Positions 11,401-24,300 of a stretch of DNA of 64,000 nucleotides are shown here, piece by piece. This DNA is from Mixophyes australis (Eukaryota; Chordata; Amphibia; Anura; Limnodynastidae): positions 297,629,565 to 297,693,564 of the forward strand of contig JAVHZZ010000003.1 in assembly GCA_036250195.1 (NCBI GenBank), in the 5' to 3' direction. Below the pieces are notes generated by a model. The model made no database searches, was not told the DNA's origin, and saw only the letters and a list, made by a program, of their open reading frames with translations. A program made the position numbers and the translations under genes. Position 1 is the first letter of the stretch. Every line of letters begins with the position of its first letter.

Positions 11401-14400
11401 AATCGTTTGGCTTCCTAACAAACAAATGTCTATAGAACACATATTTAATGCCACTCTTCTATTTGGTCTAGAGACTGCACTCCACACACAACCTGATGGA
11501 ACTGCTCAATGCAAAGCATCCTGGGATACCACCAACTTTGCGCGATGACAGACTGGAAGATGAGGTTATCATTATTTATTTAGTATTTGAATTGTAAACG
11601 TTGAACATGAAATATTACCATGCAATGGAAATTATAGCAACAAAAATTTGGCCTTATTTTTGTTTAACTGTGACTCCAGTCAGTTATTGTTGCGATCTCT
11701 ATAATCTTGCAGCAGAGAGCATTTGAGTTGTCCTCGTTAAAATGTTATTTCAACTTTGCAAACTGAAATGTAAAAATTTTTTTTTCTTTTCTTCATTCCT
11801 ACTATATCAGTCCCATATTTATGAAACACGATCTGGTCAACTCATTCTGTTTGTATTTTATGAAGAAGTGAGTAATAAATTGAACAGAAGGTTGGCAGTT
11901 GATGATGTATTTTTAGATTCTTCTAAAAGAGTTCCACACTGTGCTTCACAGGTACTTATTGTATAGTTTAGAGACTGTTAGTCCATAAAACACTTGCCTG
12001 TATAGGAAATGGGCTAAAAGATTGTGGCCAGAGAGCATTTGTCAATGGGTCATACTTTAAGTGGACAAAGTGATGTAGTCCAGGGTTTTATCTTTGCACC
12101 AATGCTGTTAAATTTGTTTATAAATGATGTAGAAGTTGGAATTTGCAGTAATTTTTGTGTGTTTTCAGATTACACACAGTTATGTAGTGGAACAGCGTTC
12201 CTTTGTAATTCCTTATCATTTAAAAGGGCCTAGATATTTTGGGAGATTAGGCAGCAACATAGCAGATGAAGCTCAATGTAGATAAATGTAAGGTTATGTA
12301 CATTTTGGGGACTGAAAAAATGCATGTACTTTCGGGACTTTAGATGCAACACTATGAGATAAATCTATGATGGAGAAGGATCTTGGTACAACTGTAGATC
12401 ATAGACTTGTCAAAACCATACAATGCAATCTGATGCATCCAGACAGCAGGATATTATAATTTTAAGTGGTGTAGAATCAAGAGAGCAAAGTATCATATTG
12501 CCCCTTTTATAAGGCACTGGTGAAGCTTCTTCATCTTAGATATGGATTTAGGTTTTAGGCAGCAATTCACAAAATCTGTCCCAGAACTGTAGAAGGGCAA
12601 CTAAATTAAAAAGGGTTACAGAAGATCTCAGTTACAAGCAAAGATTGTCTGAACTAAATTTATTAATATTAGAAGATTAAGTAGGTGCAGTGATCACTGC
12701 GTATCAATATTTTAATATTTTTTTACGAACATTCTGAGATAAGCATGTTTAGTTTCAGGTTCCCACAGAGATACACCCCTGCACCTGGAAGTGATTTAAT
12801 CTCCAACTATGAAAAGGGTTCTTTACTGTAAGAATTTAGTGAAAAAGAAGAAAGTGCGCTTCTTTAAATTAATTAAATGAGTAGAAGTGAATAAAATCAT
12901 TTGAAAAAGTGCAGCCAGGACAGTTAAGACCACTGTGTATTTGAGAACAAAAGAAAATGTTGTCCGGTGCTCTAAAGCAAACAATATATAAATCACTATG
13001 TGTCAACATATACATAAATAGAAGAATTTTGTGCACAATATAACTATATTGGAATAAGCTCAATTGCCAACATCAAGGCATCTCTTGTAGGTGAGTTCAG
13101 GGCCTGATTAAGAAATCAGGTCGCCCTAGAGACTAATATTCTCTTAGAGCCTCCTCGCTTTCTACGCCAGACAAATATGCGGTAGGTAAAAACGAACATG
13201 TCCTTAATTTGAAATCCAGCTTCCCTGCAGTGTTTTCAAAACTCAGTAGCACTTGGGTTTTTAGAAGGGTCAGGGCAATGTTTGTCACTCATTTCATTGT
13301 CATTAAAATCAGAAATGTATAGCAGAACTGAGTCATGAACAAGCACTACAGAGGGTGAATTTGTGAAGGGGAGAGCGCTGTCATGTATGCACCAGTCCCA
13401 TACTTGTCACCCCCAATCACTTATCCTCAAGCACCCGCCCAAGGATGATTCATTGTTTTTTTTTTACCATGGGAACAAGATTAAATTAACCTTACTACAT
13501 TTTTTTTCATGTTTTCTTTTTACTTTGGAGAACAGCTATTCTAAAATGAACTTCAGTTTATATATTTCCTTGTAATACATTTTGGGCCCCTCCAAAAGGT
13601 TTGTGCCCTTGGATGGAGACTAGTCTGCCTACTGGATAATCAGACCCTGGGTGAGTCCCTAGCATGTGAAACAATATATATTTAGTGGCACATTTAAAAC
13701 CTTCCCTGAACCTCCATTTTCAAACCATGCAGCACCTTATTGTTTGCTTTAGAGCACCGGACAACATTTTCTTTTGTTCTCTTTTGTCTGCACCATTTCA
13801 AATTATTTTACTTACTTGTACACATGTTAATTGCAACCAGCGTCGGACTGGCCCACCGGGATACCGGAAAAATCACCGGTAGGCCCCGCTGCCCTACGGC
13901 CACACCCCCTTCTGAAAGTGGGCGGAGCCCATTAAACTCACCTGGTGGTCGATGTCCTCGGCGTCCCCGCTGTCTTCCTGGGCGTCCCCGCTGTCCTCCT
14001 GGGTGTCCCCGCTGTACTCCCTGGCGTCTCTGCTGCTGCTGCAGATGACTGGCTGTCAGTGACAGCCAGTCATCTTTCCCATGTGATCGCAGCTGCGATC
14101 ATGTGACCTGCCCCCTCCCTCTGTCAGCTGACCGTGATGATCCCGCCGCCGCTGAAGGACTAAGAGAGGCTGCAGCAATGAGGATATGGGTAAGTAGATT
14201 TTTTTTTTTTTATTTAATATTATTGCTTATATCTTAATCTTCACCAAATTCCAGGACTTAATATATACAATCCCACAGCGATAAGAGGATAAAAACAAAA
14301 ACAAACTTGTATGTATCATAAGGTACAATTGCAATTTAACTCTCGTATAAACACCTGGAGACTAATATGTAAGCTGCAGTTTATACAATTACTTATACCA

Positions 14401-15289
14401 TGCTAATCATTTCAGTATAGGATGAAAAGTACATGCATTTGAAAGTGTGGAAGGAATAACACTCCAATTCAACTGTCAATGATAGATGGAATGTGCATTT
14501 TTTTCCTCAACTTTGGGATTTTGGGAGAATCTCCCTACATGCAGCTTGTAGCAGGTTGAGTCCTGATTGGATTTGAGCGCTTATCCTTTCTTTTTCTAAA
14601 TTCCAGGACTTGCAGCATGGCACAGAATTATCTTATACACATCTGTGCTCTAGCTGCAGGGAGAGCAGAGGCTGACTGCAGAGTATATATATATTCTAGA
14701 ATAAAAATACCTATTTTGAGACAAAACATCGGCCATTTTTGTGTGCAAAATCCGCCTCTTTTGGGTCTGCGATGTGGTATTGTCCCGCTGAAATCGGAAC
14801 AGTAGGAAGTATGCATTATTTACTCAGGGCACCATTTCAGATACTGTATACAATACTGCCCTGGTTTGCTTTAAACCAATTAGATGGTTGGATCCTGGAG
14901 AAAGCAGCATATTCTTATAAAGGGCTCATACTTTGAAAGAGAAAATTCCTTTTATTTGGGGTTTTATATTTGTGCTGAGCTGATATTATTGATGAAATTG
15001 ACAGGTAGAGCTATTAATCATTTGATATTTTAATAAAACAATTTGACTTTAATTTTCGTTGTCCTTTAGCATTGTGTATGACCATGCTGTAGGTTTACAG
15101 TGATACACATTTGACACATACAGATATTTTGATTATACAAAGAGTCAGATTTGTGCATGTGCTTGCATGCAGGTTGCTCTATTAAAGTGGCTGTTCCTTT
15201 TCTCACTGTATTTATATAGGGCCTTAAATGATGAAAATATACAAGCCTTAATTCAATATAATGTAGATTACATTAGAATCAATGTACAA

Positions 15290-15324
<35 letters not shown>

Positions 15325-18300
15325 GAGAACACTATTCCATGGCATATGTGAATTGGGGGGCACTATTGTGGGCATAATATGAATTGGGGACACTATTACG
15401 TGGCATATGTGAATTTCAGGTACTACTGTATGGCATAATATTGTTTTGGGAGCACTACTATGTGGCATAGGGGGGCTGCCTATCTATACTAAACTATAGT
15501 GGGGGGGCTGCCTATGGTAAACTATAGAGAGGGGGGCTGTACAGAGAACACTATAGGGAGGGGGGGTGATGGGAGCTTTAATTTAATGCTGGGGTGGTTT
15601 GGGTCTATAATTTAATGTGGGGCTGAGTGTCAGGAGGAGGGCTATCTATTAAATGTGAATATTAATTATTTAATGCTAGGAATGGTTGTGGGAAATGAAT
15701 GTATTAAATGTAAATGCTATTAATTTATTGCTGGGGCTGTTTGGAGGGAGGGTAAAAGGTTTATTTATCAAATGTGAGTACTATTAATTTAATGTTGGGG
15801 CTGGAGAGAGGCCTATTTATTAAATGTGGGTGCTGTTGATTTAATAGCGGGGATGGTTGGAGTTTTCTAAATGTACCCATTATTTTTTCCAAATAGGACC
15901 CTCAACATTCCAGGATCCAGACAAGCCGCAACTAAAGAGACCAGCAGCCACAGGTGGTAAATGTGACAAGAACAGGTAGGACAGTCTGTCAATTGTTCTG
16001 AGCCTAGTGCAGGCTTGGCTAACCTGTGGCACTCTAGGTGTTGTGAAACTACAAGTCCCAGCATACCCTTCCAGCAATAAGCTGCTATATATTGGCAAAG
16101 CATGCTGAGGCTTGTAGTTTCACAACACCTGGAGTGCCACAGGTTAGCCAAGCCTGGCCTAGTGGGACAATCCCAATTTTTGGTGACTGTTCAGCCCAAT
16201 ATAAGGGGCAGGTCAAGATTGTGTACTCTTTATATACACACTACATTCGTTATATACTACACTATGGTGATAGCTGTCCTTTGTGAGCTGACCACTCCCC
16301 CTCTAGTGTCTGGTCTCGCCTCTATGATGGCTGGCCACACCCCCTCTGGTGGGCCCCTAGATTTGCAGTCCCCCGGTGGGCCCTTCATGCCCCAGTCCGA
16401 CACTGATTGCAACAAACATTATTTCTTCTTTTTCACTAATTTCTAGTTTATTTTTTAGGAGTTGGACCACTCCTTTCATGTGCTGCATGCTTTGAAATTT
16501 GGTGACTCAGGGAAGGTTTTAAATGTGACACTCTGAATATATATTGTTTCACATGCTAGAGACTCACCTACAGGAGATTCATTTACTGTAAGAGCCAAGC
16601 AACTATGGAATGTTTTCCCACTAAAACAGGTATTGCCAGACACTATAGAAAATTGTAAAAAGATTTTAAATTGGACTATGCTTTTTGAGCAGTTTATCTG
16701 GGGTTTACAAAAAGGAAAGGTTGAGCTTGATGGACTTATGGTTTTTTTTCTCACCTAAACCACTATTTAACTTTGCAACTCTCCTACCATACTTAAAATT
16801 ATATAGTTATTAATTTCAATAAATTAATTGTTTGCTTATAGTGACACACTTCTGTTTTCCCTCTCTTGCTACCTTATCACCTATCCAACATCATGGTATT
16901 TTCCTACCCTTGCCTTTACACCAGCCATAACTCTGGCTAATCTTTTCGCATAGAATTTGCAGAACTGCTCAGTGTGGGAAAAAAAAGACCATTATAAAAA
17001 TTATCTGGTACCTGGACCTGCTGCAAAAAGTTGTTTTACACTTAAAAAGTTTATAGTAGCATTGATTTTATATTAATACAATAATTATTTATTGTTTTTA
17101 GATAAAACAGCTTAAAGAGCACTACATGGTCAAATCAAATGCAGAAGTTTCTGAAGCTCATCAGGCGTTGCAGCCAGTACTGCAAAATATTCATGAACTA
17201 CAAAGAAAGGTAAATTGAATTCAATATATTTTTTGTATATTAATATATAATAAGGTTGTCACCTCATTTCAGATAGGTAAATAATAGATAAAGAGCTTCT
17301 GTTCACTTACATAGGGTAAGCTTTGCACACATTTGCCAAGGGAGACCTTAATATTTTATGAAACTTGCTAATAGTTTTTAAACAATCGGGATTACATGCG
17401 GTAACACAACATGGTGCAGAGAGTTCAGTCTGATTTATAATATAAGTAAAAATATAATTGATGTGGTTCCTATTATAAATGAGTAAGTTCAATGTTTTCA
17501 AAGTTCAGCCTGTTCTCCATCATTGCCACTAGGTGTCTCCACTGCGAGGATATAATCACCTTGTGTCTCTTATTGCTTAGCATCTCATTTAAGAAAACTG
17601 GAATGCAGGCTGTCTGCTTGTAAAGAGTCAGGATCCCAAGCTATTCTAGTCCATGAGCTTCAAAGACATTGTCTGCTGAGGATTTACTAGGTTTTGTTGA
17701 TGCATGTTACATGTGGTTTCAACACCAATGCATTGGAGGCCCATACTTCTTTCAAAGTCCAAAAATAAAAAGCATATACAGATACTGTGTTTAGCTTTTC
17801 ATTCTGACCACACAGTACATACAATTCAAACTTGTATTTGATTTACTTTTTACCAGTCTAATGAAAATGTTACGGGGTGGGACACAGATGCTAGGTTTGT
17901 TTCACTGCTAGAAGACATGGGGTTATGTTTACTAAACTGCGGGTTTGGAAAAGTGGAGATGTTGCCTATAGCAACCAATCAGATTCTAGTTATCATTTAT
18001 TTTGTACATTCTACAAAATGACAGCTAGAATCTGATTGGTTGCTATAGGCAACATCTCCACCTGCAGTTAGTAAATATACCCCTAGGAGTATTCCCCTGT
18101 GGTTCGTTGCTGGGACTCTTCTGGAAGCATGGAAAAAGCACATAGTAGTCCATAAACTTTTCCAGTTCCCAGACTACGCAAATGGGGAAAGTGTTTTAAA
18201 ACTGAATGTAGCGGGGTGCGTTTTTTTTACGCTAGTGACAGTACAGCTGATATGTACCATTCATGACATGTGCCATTCAGTCAGGGGCAGACATAGATTC

Positions 18301-21300
18301 ATTCAGATCCTATGCACAGGTAGCTGTTTTCAGATTTATTTATTTTTTATTTTCCAGTTCCTCCTTGCTGATATTTTTTAAACTTTTGCAGATTAATTTT
18401 TCATCCCCCTGGTGGATTGATGTTATCCAGCGTGCAGTCCAAAATGCAAATGATGAGGATCTTGTCCAGCGTGTGCAAAATGAAATAACTGTCAACTATA
18501 AACATCAAGTGAACAAGCTGTCCATGGCTGACAAGTAAGAATGGGGGGTCTTACAGTACTCTGTACTAAGGCTGTCATTTAAATAGATAGTTGTACACAA
18601 TGAGGTACTTATAGACATTAATGATAATGATGTTAATGGTGCTAAGCACTGAACATGGTGCTTTGTATTTCTGCCTCACAGCGCTGGGGTCATGAGTTTG
18701 ATTCCTGACCAGGGCTTTATCTGTGTGGAGTTTATATGTTCTCTGGTTGCTTCGGTGTCCTCCCACACTCCAAAAACACTCTAGTAGGTTAATTTGCTGC
18801 TGACAAAATTAACCCTTGTCTGTATGTGTCTGTGTGTGTTTTGGGAATTTAGACTGCAAGCCCCAATGGGGCAGGGGCTGGCCTGTACAACGCTGTGGAT
18901 TTAGTGATCACTATATAAATAAATTATGATGATTTTAACCTATGGGGGGGGGGGGGGGGGTGTCACTTACTGTTAAATCTTTTATTTGGAGGCCAGTGCA
19001 CATAACTAGGATATATATTCTTTCTCCCTTGGGAGGCAAGACAAAGCTTAAAGCACACAACTTGAAGTTCTAGACAACCCTGGTACTGGAAGAAACCTTT
19101 AGTTTTAATTATCAATGAAGACCGGAAAAGTAAAAATAAAGGCTCAAAGGAAATGATGTTGATGCACCAAACTTAACAAAGCAACAAACTAGCTAGAACT
19201 CAAACTATAAAAAAATTAGCTAGCAACAATGATCTGAAAAACGTTACATCTTAAACAATAGAAACAACAGATTGAGAGGCAGCCACTAATATTTTAAAAT
19301 AAGTTGCCTCTCAATAATACACTTATAAGCAGGATGCACCATGCGATAAAAATGAGAAGTTTCAAACTTACTGTTAGTGGGGTCTAAGAATGAGTTGAAA
19401 AGTATAGTACAGTGCCGCTATGTAAGGCACTTTTTTAGCGGAGGGGAGGGGTTTCTGGAGACCCGGAAACCCCCTATGCGTGCGCCCCTGAGCTAATGTA
19501 CATACATGGATCTATGTATGTATATCTCATGTGGATGCATGTCAGGCATCATAACATTAAACTGTTTACGTTCTTACAGGCGTGTTAAATGGTTTTATAC
19601 CTATCTTGGAAATGTTTTAAATATCACCTCTGCAATAGTTGTAAATATGTTTAATTTCAATAATGCCACGTCTGAAATTTTTACTAAAGTTATTTCATGG
19701 AATAAAAATTGGACAACCATATGCATATATGTTTTTAAATGCTAATCCTTGAGTGGGCCACACTTTGGTATACAGATTTTCTCTAAAATTGGTCCAAGCA
19801 TTGCACAGTATCCCTCTTCCAAATCATTCCAAGCTAACCCCCACCACTAGGAGTTTCTAGCACTCTCTAAAAGATAAAATTTAGATTCCTCCATCCTCTA
19901 CTTGTAGCTGCCACCCCTTGCTCTAAATTCTTCCTTATACTATTTATTTGTTTATTCTATTCATACTTTGATGCAATGCTGCTGGGATCCTACAAGAGTA
20001 CTCAATGGTTACTAACTCGGAACAGAAGAAGAGATGGGCCAACAGTAAGGATTGGATGGGCAAATGGACCAACAGTAGCTCATATAAGACAATAAAGAGC
20101 AATGTGAAACCTACTTATCATGAAATACAAAATGAATTATTGTTATATGTATAATTTTAATCTTGCAAAAATGAAGTTATGTTTTCACTGTTACTCACAA
20201 ACTAAACAGTCTGGTTCTACATTTGGAAAAAAACACATGTAAAGATAGTTCAAGAACTTTCTCCACACAGTCTGATTTGTGTTTGGGTTTTAACGTACTG
20301 TATGCATATTTTAGGTTCCGGGACTGCAGGGGACTTCAGTACATTGTCACAACACAAATGGAAGAACTGAGAAAGTGCCAAAACCATGTTAGAGAGGCAG
20401 TAAAGAACCTTGAAGGTCCTCCATCTCAAAAAGTTATCCAGACTGCATCAATTTGCCATCTCAGACTTGGCCGACTTCCTCTCCATATGTATGTGTAATA
20501 TTATCACTAGCATGTTTCAAGTTGAAACTTTCCATGTTTTAGATGATGACCCATTTATTTTTTTGTAAAGTGCAATTCTGAGTATCCCCCAACTGATAAA
20601 CTAATAACTGTGTTTACAGATCATTGTATTTTCTGCAGTCCTATGTTTAAAAAACAACATTTAAATGGTTAGCTTTTCTGCAGTACAAATAGTTAATTGT
20701 TTTGCGAAGAACTGCAACTTTATTGCAACAATGTAAACAAACCAATAGTGTTGACTGTTTGCTATTGATAAGGGAAAGAAGGAGGATATCAGAGCTCAGA
20801 CTGCAATCTTTTTCAAATTGAATTGACATATGCTCACTGAATTCTCTAGCTCACAAGTAGATAAATTATAAACAACTTTAATATGTACTTTATACTGAAC
20901 ACCAGAATGTATCAGAAATGTTAAATAAACATGCACTCTACATTGTTTATGAGTTCGGGGCCAACCCCTCTTGGAATTCTCCCCCAATAATTGAAAGAGC
21001 TGAGACTTTTGTACACCTCATACATAGCTTTTCAATAAAATTGTGTTGTGGATATATGGAGATATTATTTTAAAACAAAATTGTGTGCAGTAGCCTTTTA
21101 AGCAGTGTTGTATGAAAGTTACACATTTTTATGTTTTTTACAACCTGACACAATAAGTATAAGAACCTTGCTCAATATGTGGTAGGTACATAAAGGTAAA
21201 TCGGTCACTGAAGATCTTAAGAAGCCTATAAATTTTAATGCAAAAACGCCAATAGTTAGCAATTTCAGTAACCATAATAATAAACCTTTTAGAATTAATA

Positions 21301-24300
21301 TTCATTTACAATGTGTCAGAGTACATAGTAAGAGAGCATGCACTTTATTTTTGATCAGTGCTTCTCTGCAAAATCTAAAGTATGGTCCCCTGGACACATC
21401 AAGGGTCACACTGCTGATCTACTGGAAGTGCAGTCACTGTAATTGTACATTTGCACTCACTGTAAAATTTGAATTGTTTATTTTTATTAAATAGATGGTC
21501 TTTGCAATGGTCGCCTATATACTTCCCTTATTCATGGTTCACCTGTCCTGTGCTGTTATCTGCAGAAGAATGGAAGTGCTTCTAACATCAGGCCTCTGTC
21601 ATTTCTTTCCTTCACAGCTGTGTCTTTTGTAAAGCCGATGAATTATTCACAGATTATGAGTCAAAGCTCTTCTCTCACACGTAAGTACCTACCTCACAAC
21701 AAAGAGGATTGTCTTCTGAAAATCAGATACAACAATGTTGTCATATTGAATAGCTTAGTAATTAGTTATCCTGTATGGCTATAATATTGCATTATAGTTT
21801 TGTTATGTTGCAGCTGGAAGTTCAAGTATATGATTCATATGTTAATAATACAGCATAGTTTAGTAACACAAGGGAAGCTTTTGAGCCTTTTCCTGGCTGT
21901 AAATAAACCTTCCTCACTATTTATTGCTCTTTTGATTTCTGTAAATTTGTCAGTATGCCAGGCTAATGTGTTTAATAAACAAGCAATTGTTTGTGTTGAT
22001 AGAAAGCAGTCATGGTATGGTATGAACAAAGCTTATAAGTGATCAAAATACATTCTTATTTTTCTGTGAAGCATGTGGATGTCAGAGACTAATTGGGTTA
22101 ATCACGCTCTTCATTTCACTATTTAACATCTCCCTACTGCAGTAAAAGCTGATCCAGGAATGACAGGGGGTAAATGTATCAAGCTGCGAGTTTCCGGCAG
22201 GTTTGAAAAGTGGAGATCAATCAGATTCTAGCTGTCATTTTGTAGAATGTACTAAATAAATGATAACCAGAATCTGATAGGTTGCTATAGGTAACATCTC
22301 TGCATTCCAAACCCACCGGAAACTCACGGCTTGATACATTTACCCCCCAGATGTAAGTGTTACTTTCTGTTTTTAACACAGATTTTAGATTGGATGGCTT
22401 ATGCTCAAGTGCACTCCCTTCCATTTTACTGCCCTTGCTACCAAGGTAGTTCAAAGGGATTTTGGCGAAACAGCATTTTAAAGGCACTCCTGAGTCCTTG
22501 TGCTACACGTTAACCAAATGTTACTGTTTGAATGGCCTTTCTATATGAATTGTAGAACCCACCCACAGTAATTTCAGAAATGTTCACTTCCCTATCCATG
22601 CCCTAATAACTATTGATTCATGACAGACAGTTGAACAGTTTTATACAAATTGCTGCTTTTTTTTATTTAAAGAACTTTATTTATATTATTCAAAACTAAA
22701 AGCAACAATTGCTAGTTACAATGATGATAGCAAACTTACAGAGAAATAAACAAGCTATAAGGTGTACCAAAAAAATAAAATGGAGACCCAATTATACAGA
22801 ATAAAGCAGTAAATGATATATCAAGGGCCTGAGCATATGACCGGCTTTGGTAAAGAGAGCATAAACAAAAAAGAAAACGATGTGTAATGGCATGATGTGG
22901 GAAGGAGTAGGATAGGGAAGGGGGTAGGCCGGGAGGGAAAATTGAGCTTGAGACACTGACCTCCCCCAAAATTACATTGTGAAAAGTAGAAGCACACATG
23001 CAGCCGGCGGCTAATCAAGTTGGCTTATGAGAGCGATCGCCTACAGAGCTAGCACTAAGTTATGGTTATAGTTAGTAGGAGGTAGGATTTGTGAAAAGCC
23101 TTCCGACGGTTCTCTTTGAGGGGATGATCTGTCATAAATGAACCAACCACACAAGACTTCAGTGTATTTATGATACTCTGGGTCTATTTAAAAAGGGGTG
23201 AAGAGCCGAAATGCTGCTGTAAACAACGGCTAAAGGCTCTTTCACAACGTTTTTCCTTACTTAACAAAAGGCTAAAGCAGGAGAAGTCAGAACCTAATAA
23301 TCGTTTCTTACAGCGGTCCCAATTAACTTCTATGGGGACAGTGGTGTCAGGCAATTTATTAAGCTGTGAAAAGGATGTCTTTACTTGACTTGTACAGTGG
23401 GATCCAGCTGAAACCTCTCTGGCTTCACTGGGTCAAAGTGTTATGAGCATTCGCCAACGTTAGCCTAGCAGGTGCATAGCATATCCTCCATTAGCCATTT
23501 TCTATAAGGAAAAAGTTTTTGTGGAGGAGGGGGGCGGTTTTTACCAGGGATTCCGGAACAGAAGCGATTTGCAGCATTACCTATTGATACTTACAGCTCT
23601 ACAATCATAAATAAACCCCTTGTTATTTATGTATGCAAATATTTTCTCCGTAGTTGCCAGATACCAAAATTTCAAGGTGCCGCTTTCTAATAATCATCAA
23701 ATGTTTTTTAAGACTGATTGTTCTCATTAATATTAAATCGCAATGTTTAATTTCTCTCCAACAATTGAACATTACTTAACTGTCTCCCTAAAACACAAAT
23801 ATGACCATGGTTAAAATAATGTTGTTAGAGGGAGATTGTGGTTTAAACAGGCCTTTTTATTTTCATTACATTTTTTTTAATAAAAATAAGCCTAATCATT
23901 ATCAATGCAATGAAATTTGCAGGGTAAAAGGCCAGACTGCTATATTTGAAGAAATGATTGAGGAGGAAAATGGCCTGGTGGATGAACGTTTGCCTAAAAC
24001 TAGCCGAGGTCTGTGGGCAGCCAGTGAGTTAGAACGCTCATTTAAAGCAATACTATCATTTGCCAGAAGTCACCGCATGGACATTTGGCTTACTGATGAA
24101 GGCACTAACTTCATGGAGCTGTTTGAGGCATGGAAAAAAGAATATAAGGTGAATCTAAGAGGATAATAACATGAGAAACTGATTCTATAGATAATACACA
24201 TATCAATGCTTAGACCTTCTGATCATTAAATGTGAACCACTTAAAGACCTGAGTGTTTTTGCCCCTTCATGACCAGACCAATTTTCATGTTTGGGGGACA

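Larger units (their letters stand above)
13838..16405. mobile_element. Non-autonomous hAT element (2.57 kb) with perfect 8-bp TSD
   Basis: The left end is CAGCGTCGGACTGGCCCACC; the right end read on the other strand is CAGTGTCGGACTGGGGCATG. The duplication ATTGCAAC is perfect at 13830-13837 and 16406-16413. Inside are a (TG)n run (about 15291-15322), irregular repeats of a TTTAATGYTGGGGCTG-like unit (15575-15860), a 79-bp exon-like remnant (15897-15975) and a nested MITE (16010-16156). There is no transposase ORF. The interior is related to that of the hAT at 24763-26803. Confidence 0.93.
12834..16581. repeat. Inverted-repeat segment interrupting a LINE
   Basis: The segment is bordered by a 12-bp direct repeat TTTACTGTAAGA (12822-12833 and 16582-16593). 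It holds a perfect 44-bp inverted repeat (12943-12986 against 13738-13781) with looser similarity outward, and a second inverted pair (about 13650-13712 against 16505-16570). Two hATs are inserted in it. The class is unknown. The 12-bp repeat could be a target duplication or simply two overlapping LINE fragments. Confidence 0.5.

Noticed and set aside
18650..18700. tRNA gene (B-box-like GAGTTTGATTCC)
   Set aside because: No cloverleaf fold; it is the tRNA-derived head of a SINE.
23801..23922. 5' extension of the open frame before SHPRH e9 as coding
   Set aside because: The AG acceptor before 23923 and phase continuity with e8 show the upstream part is intron.
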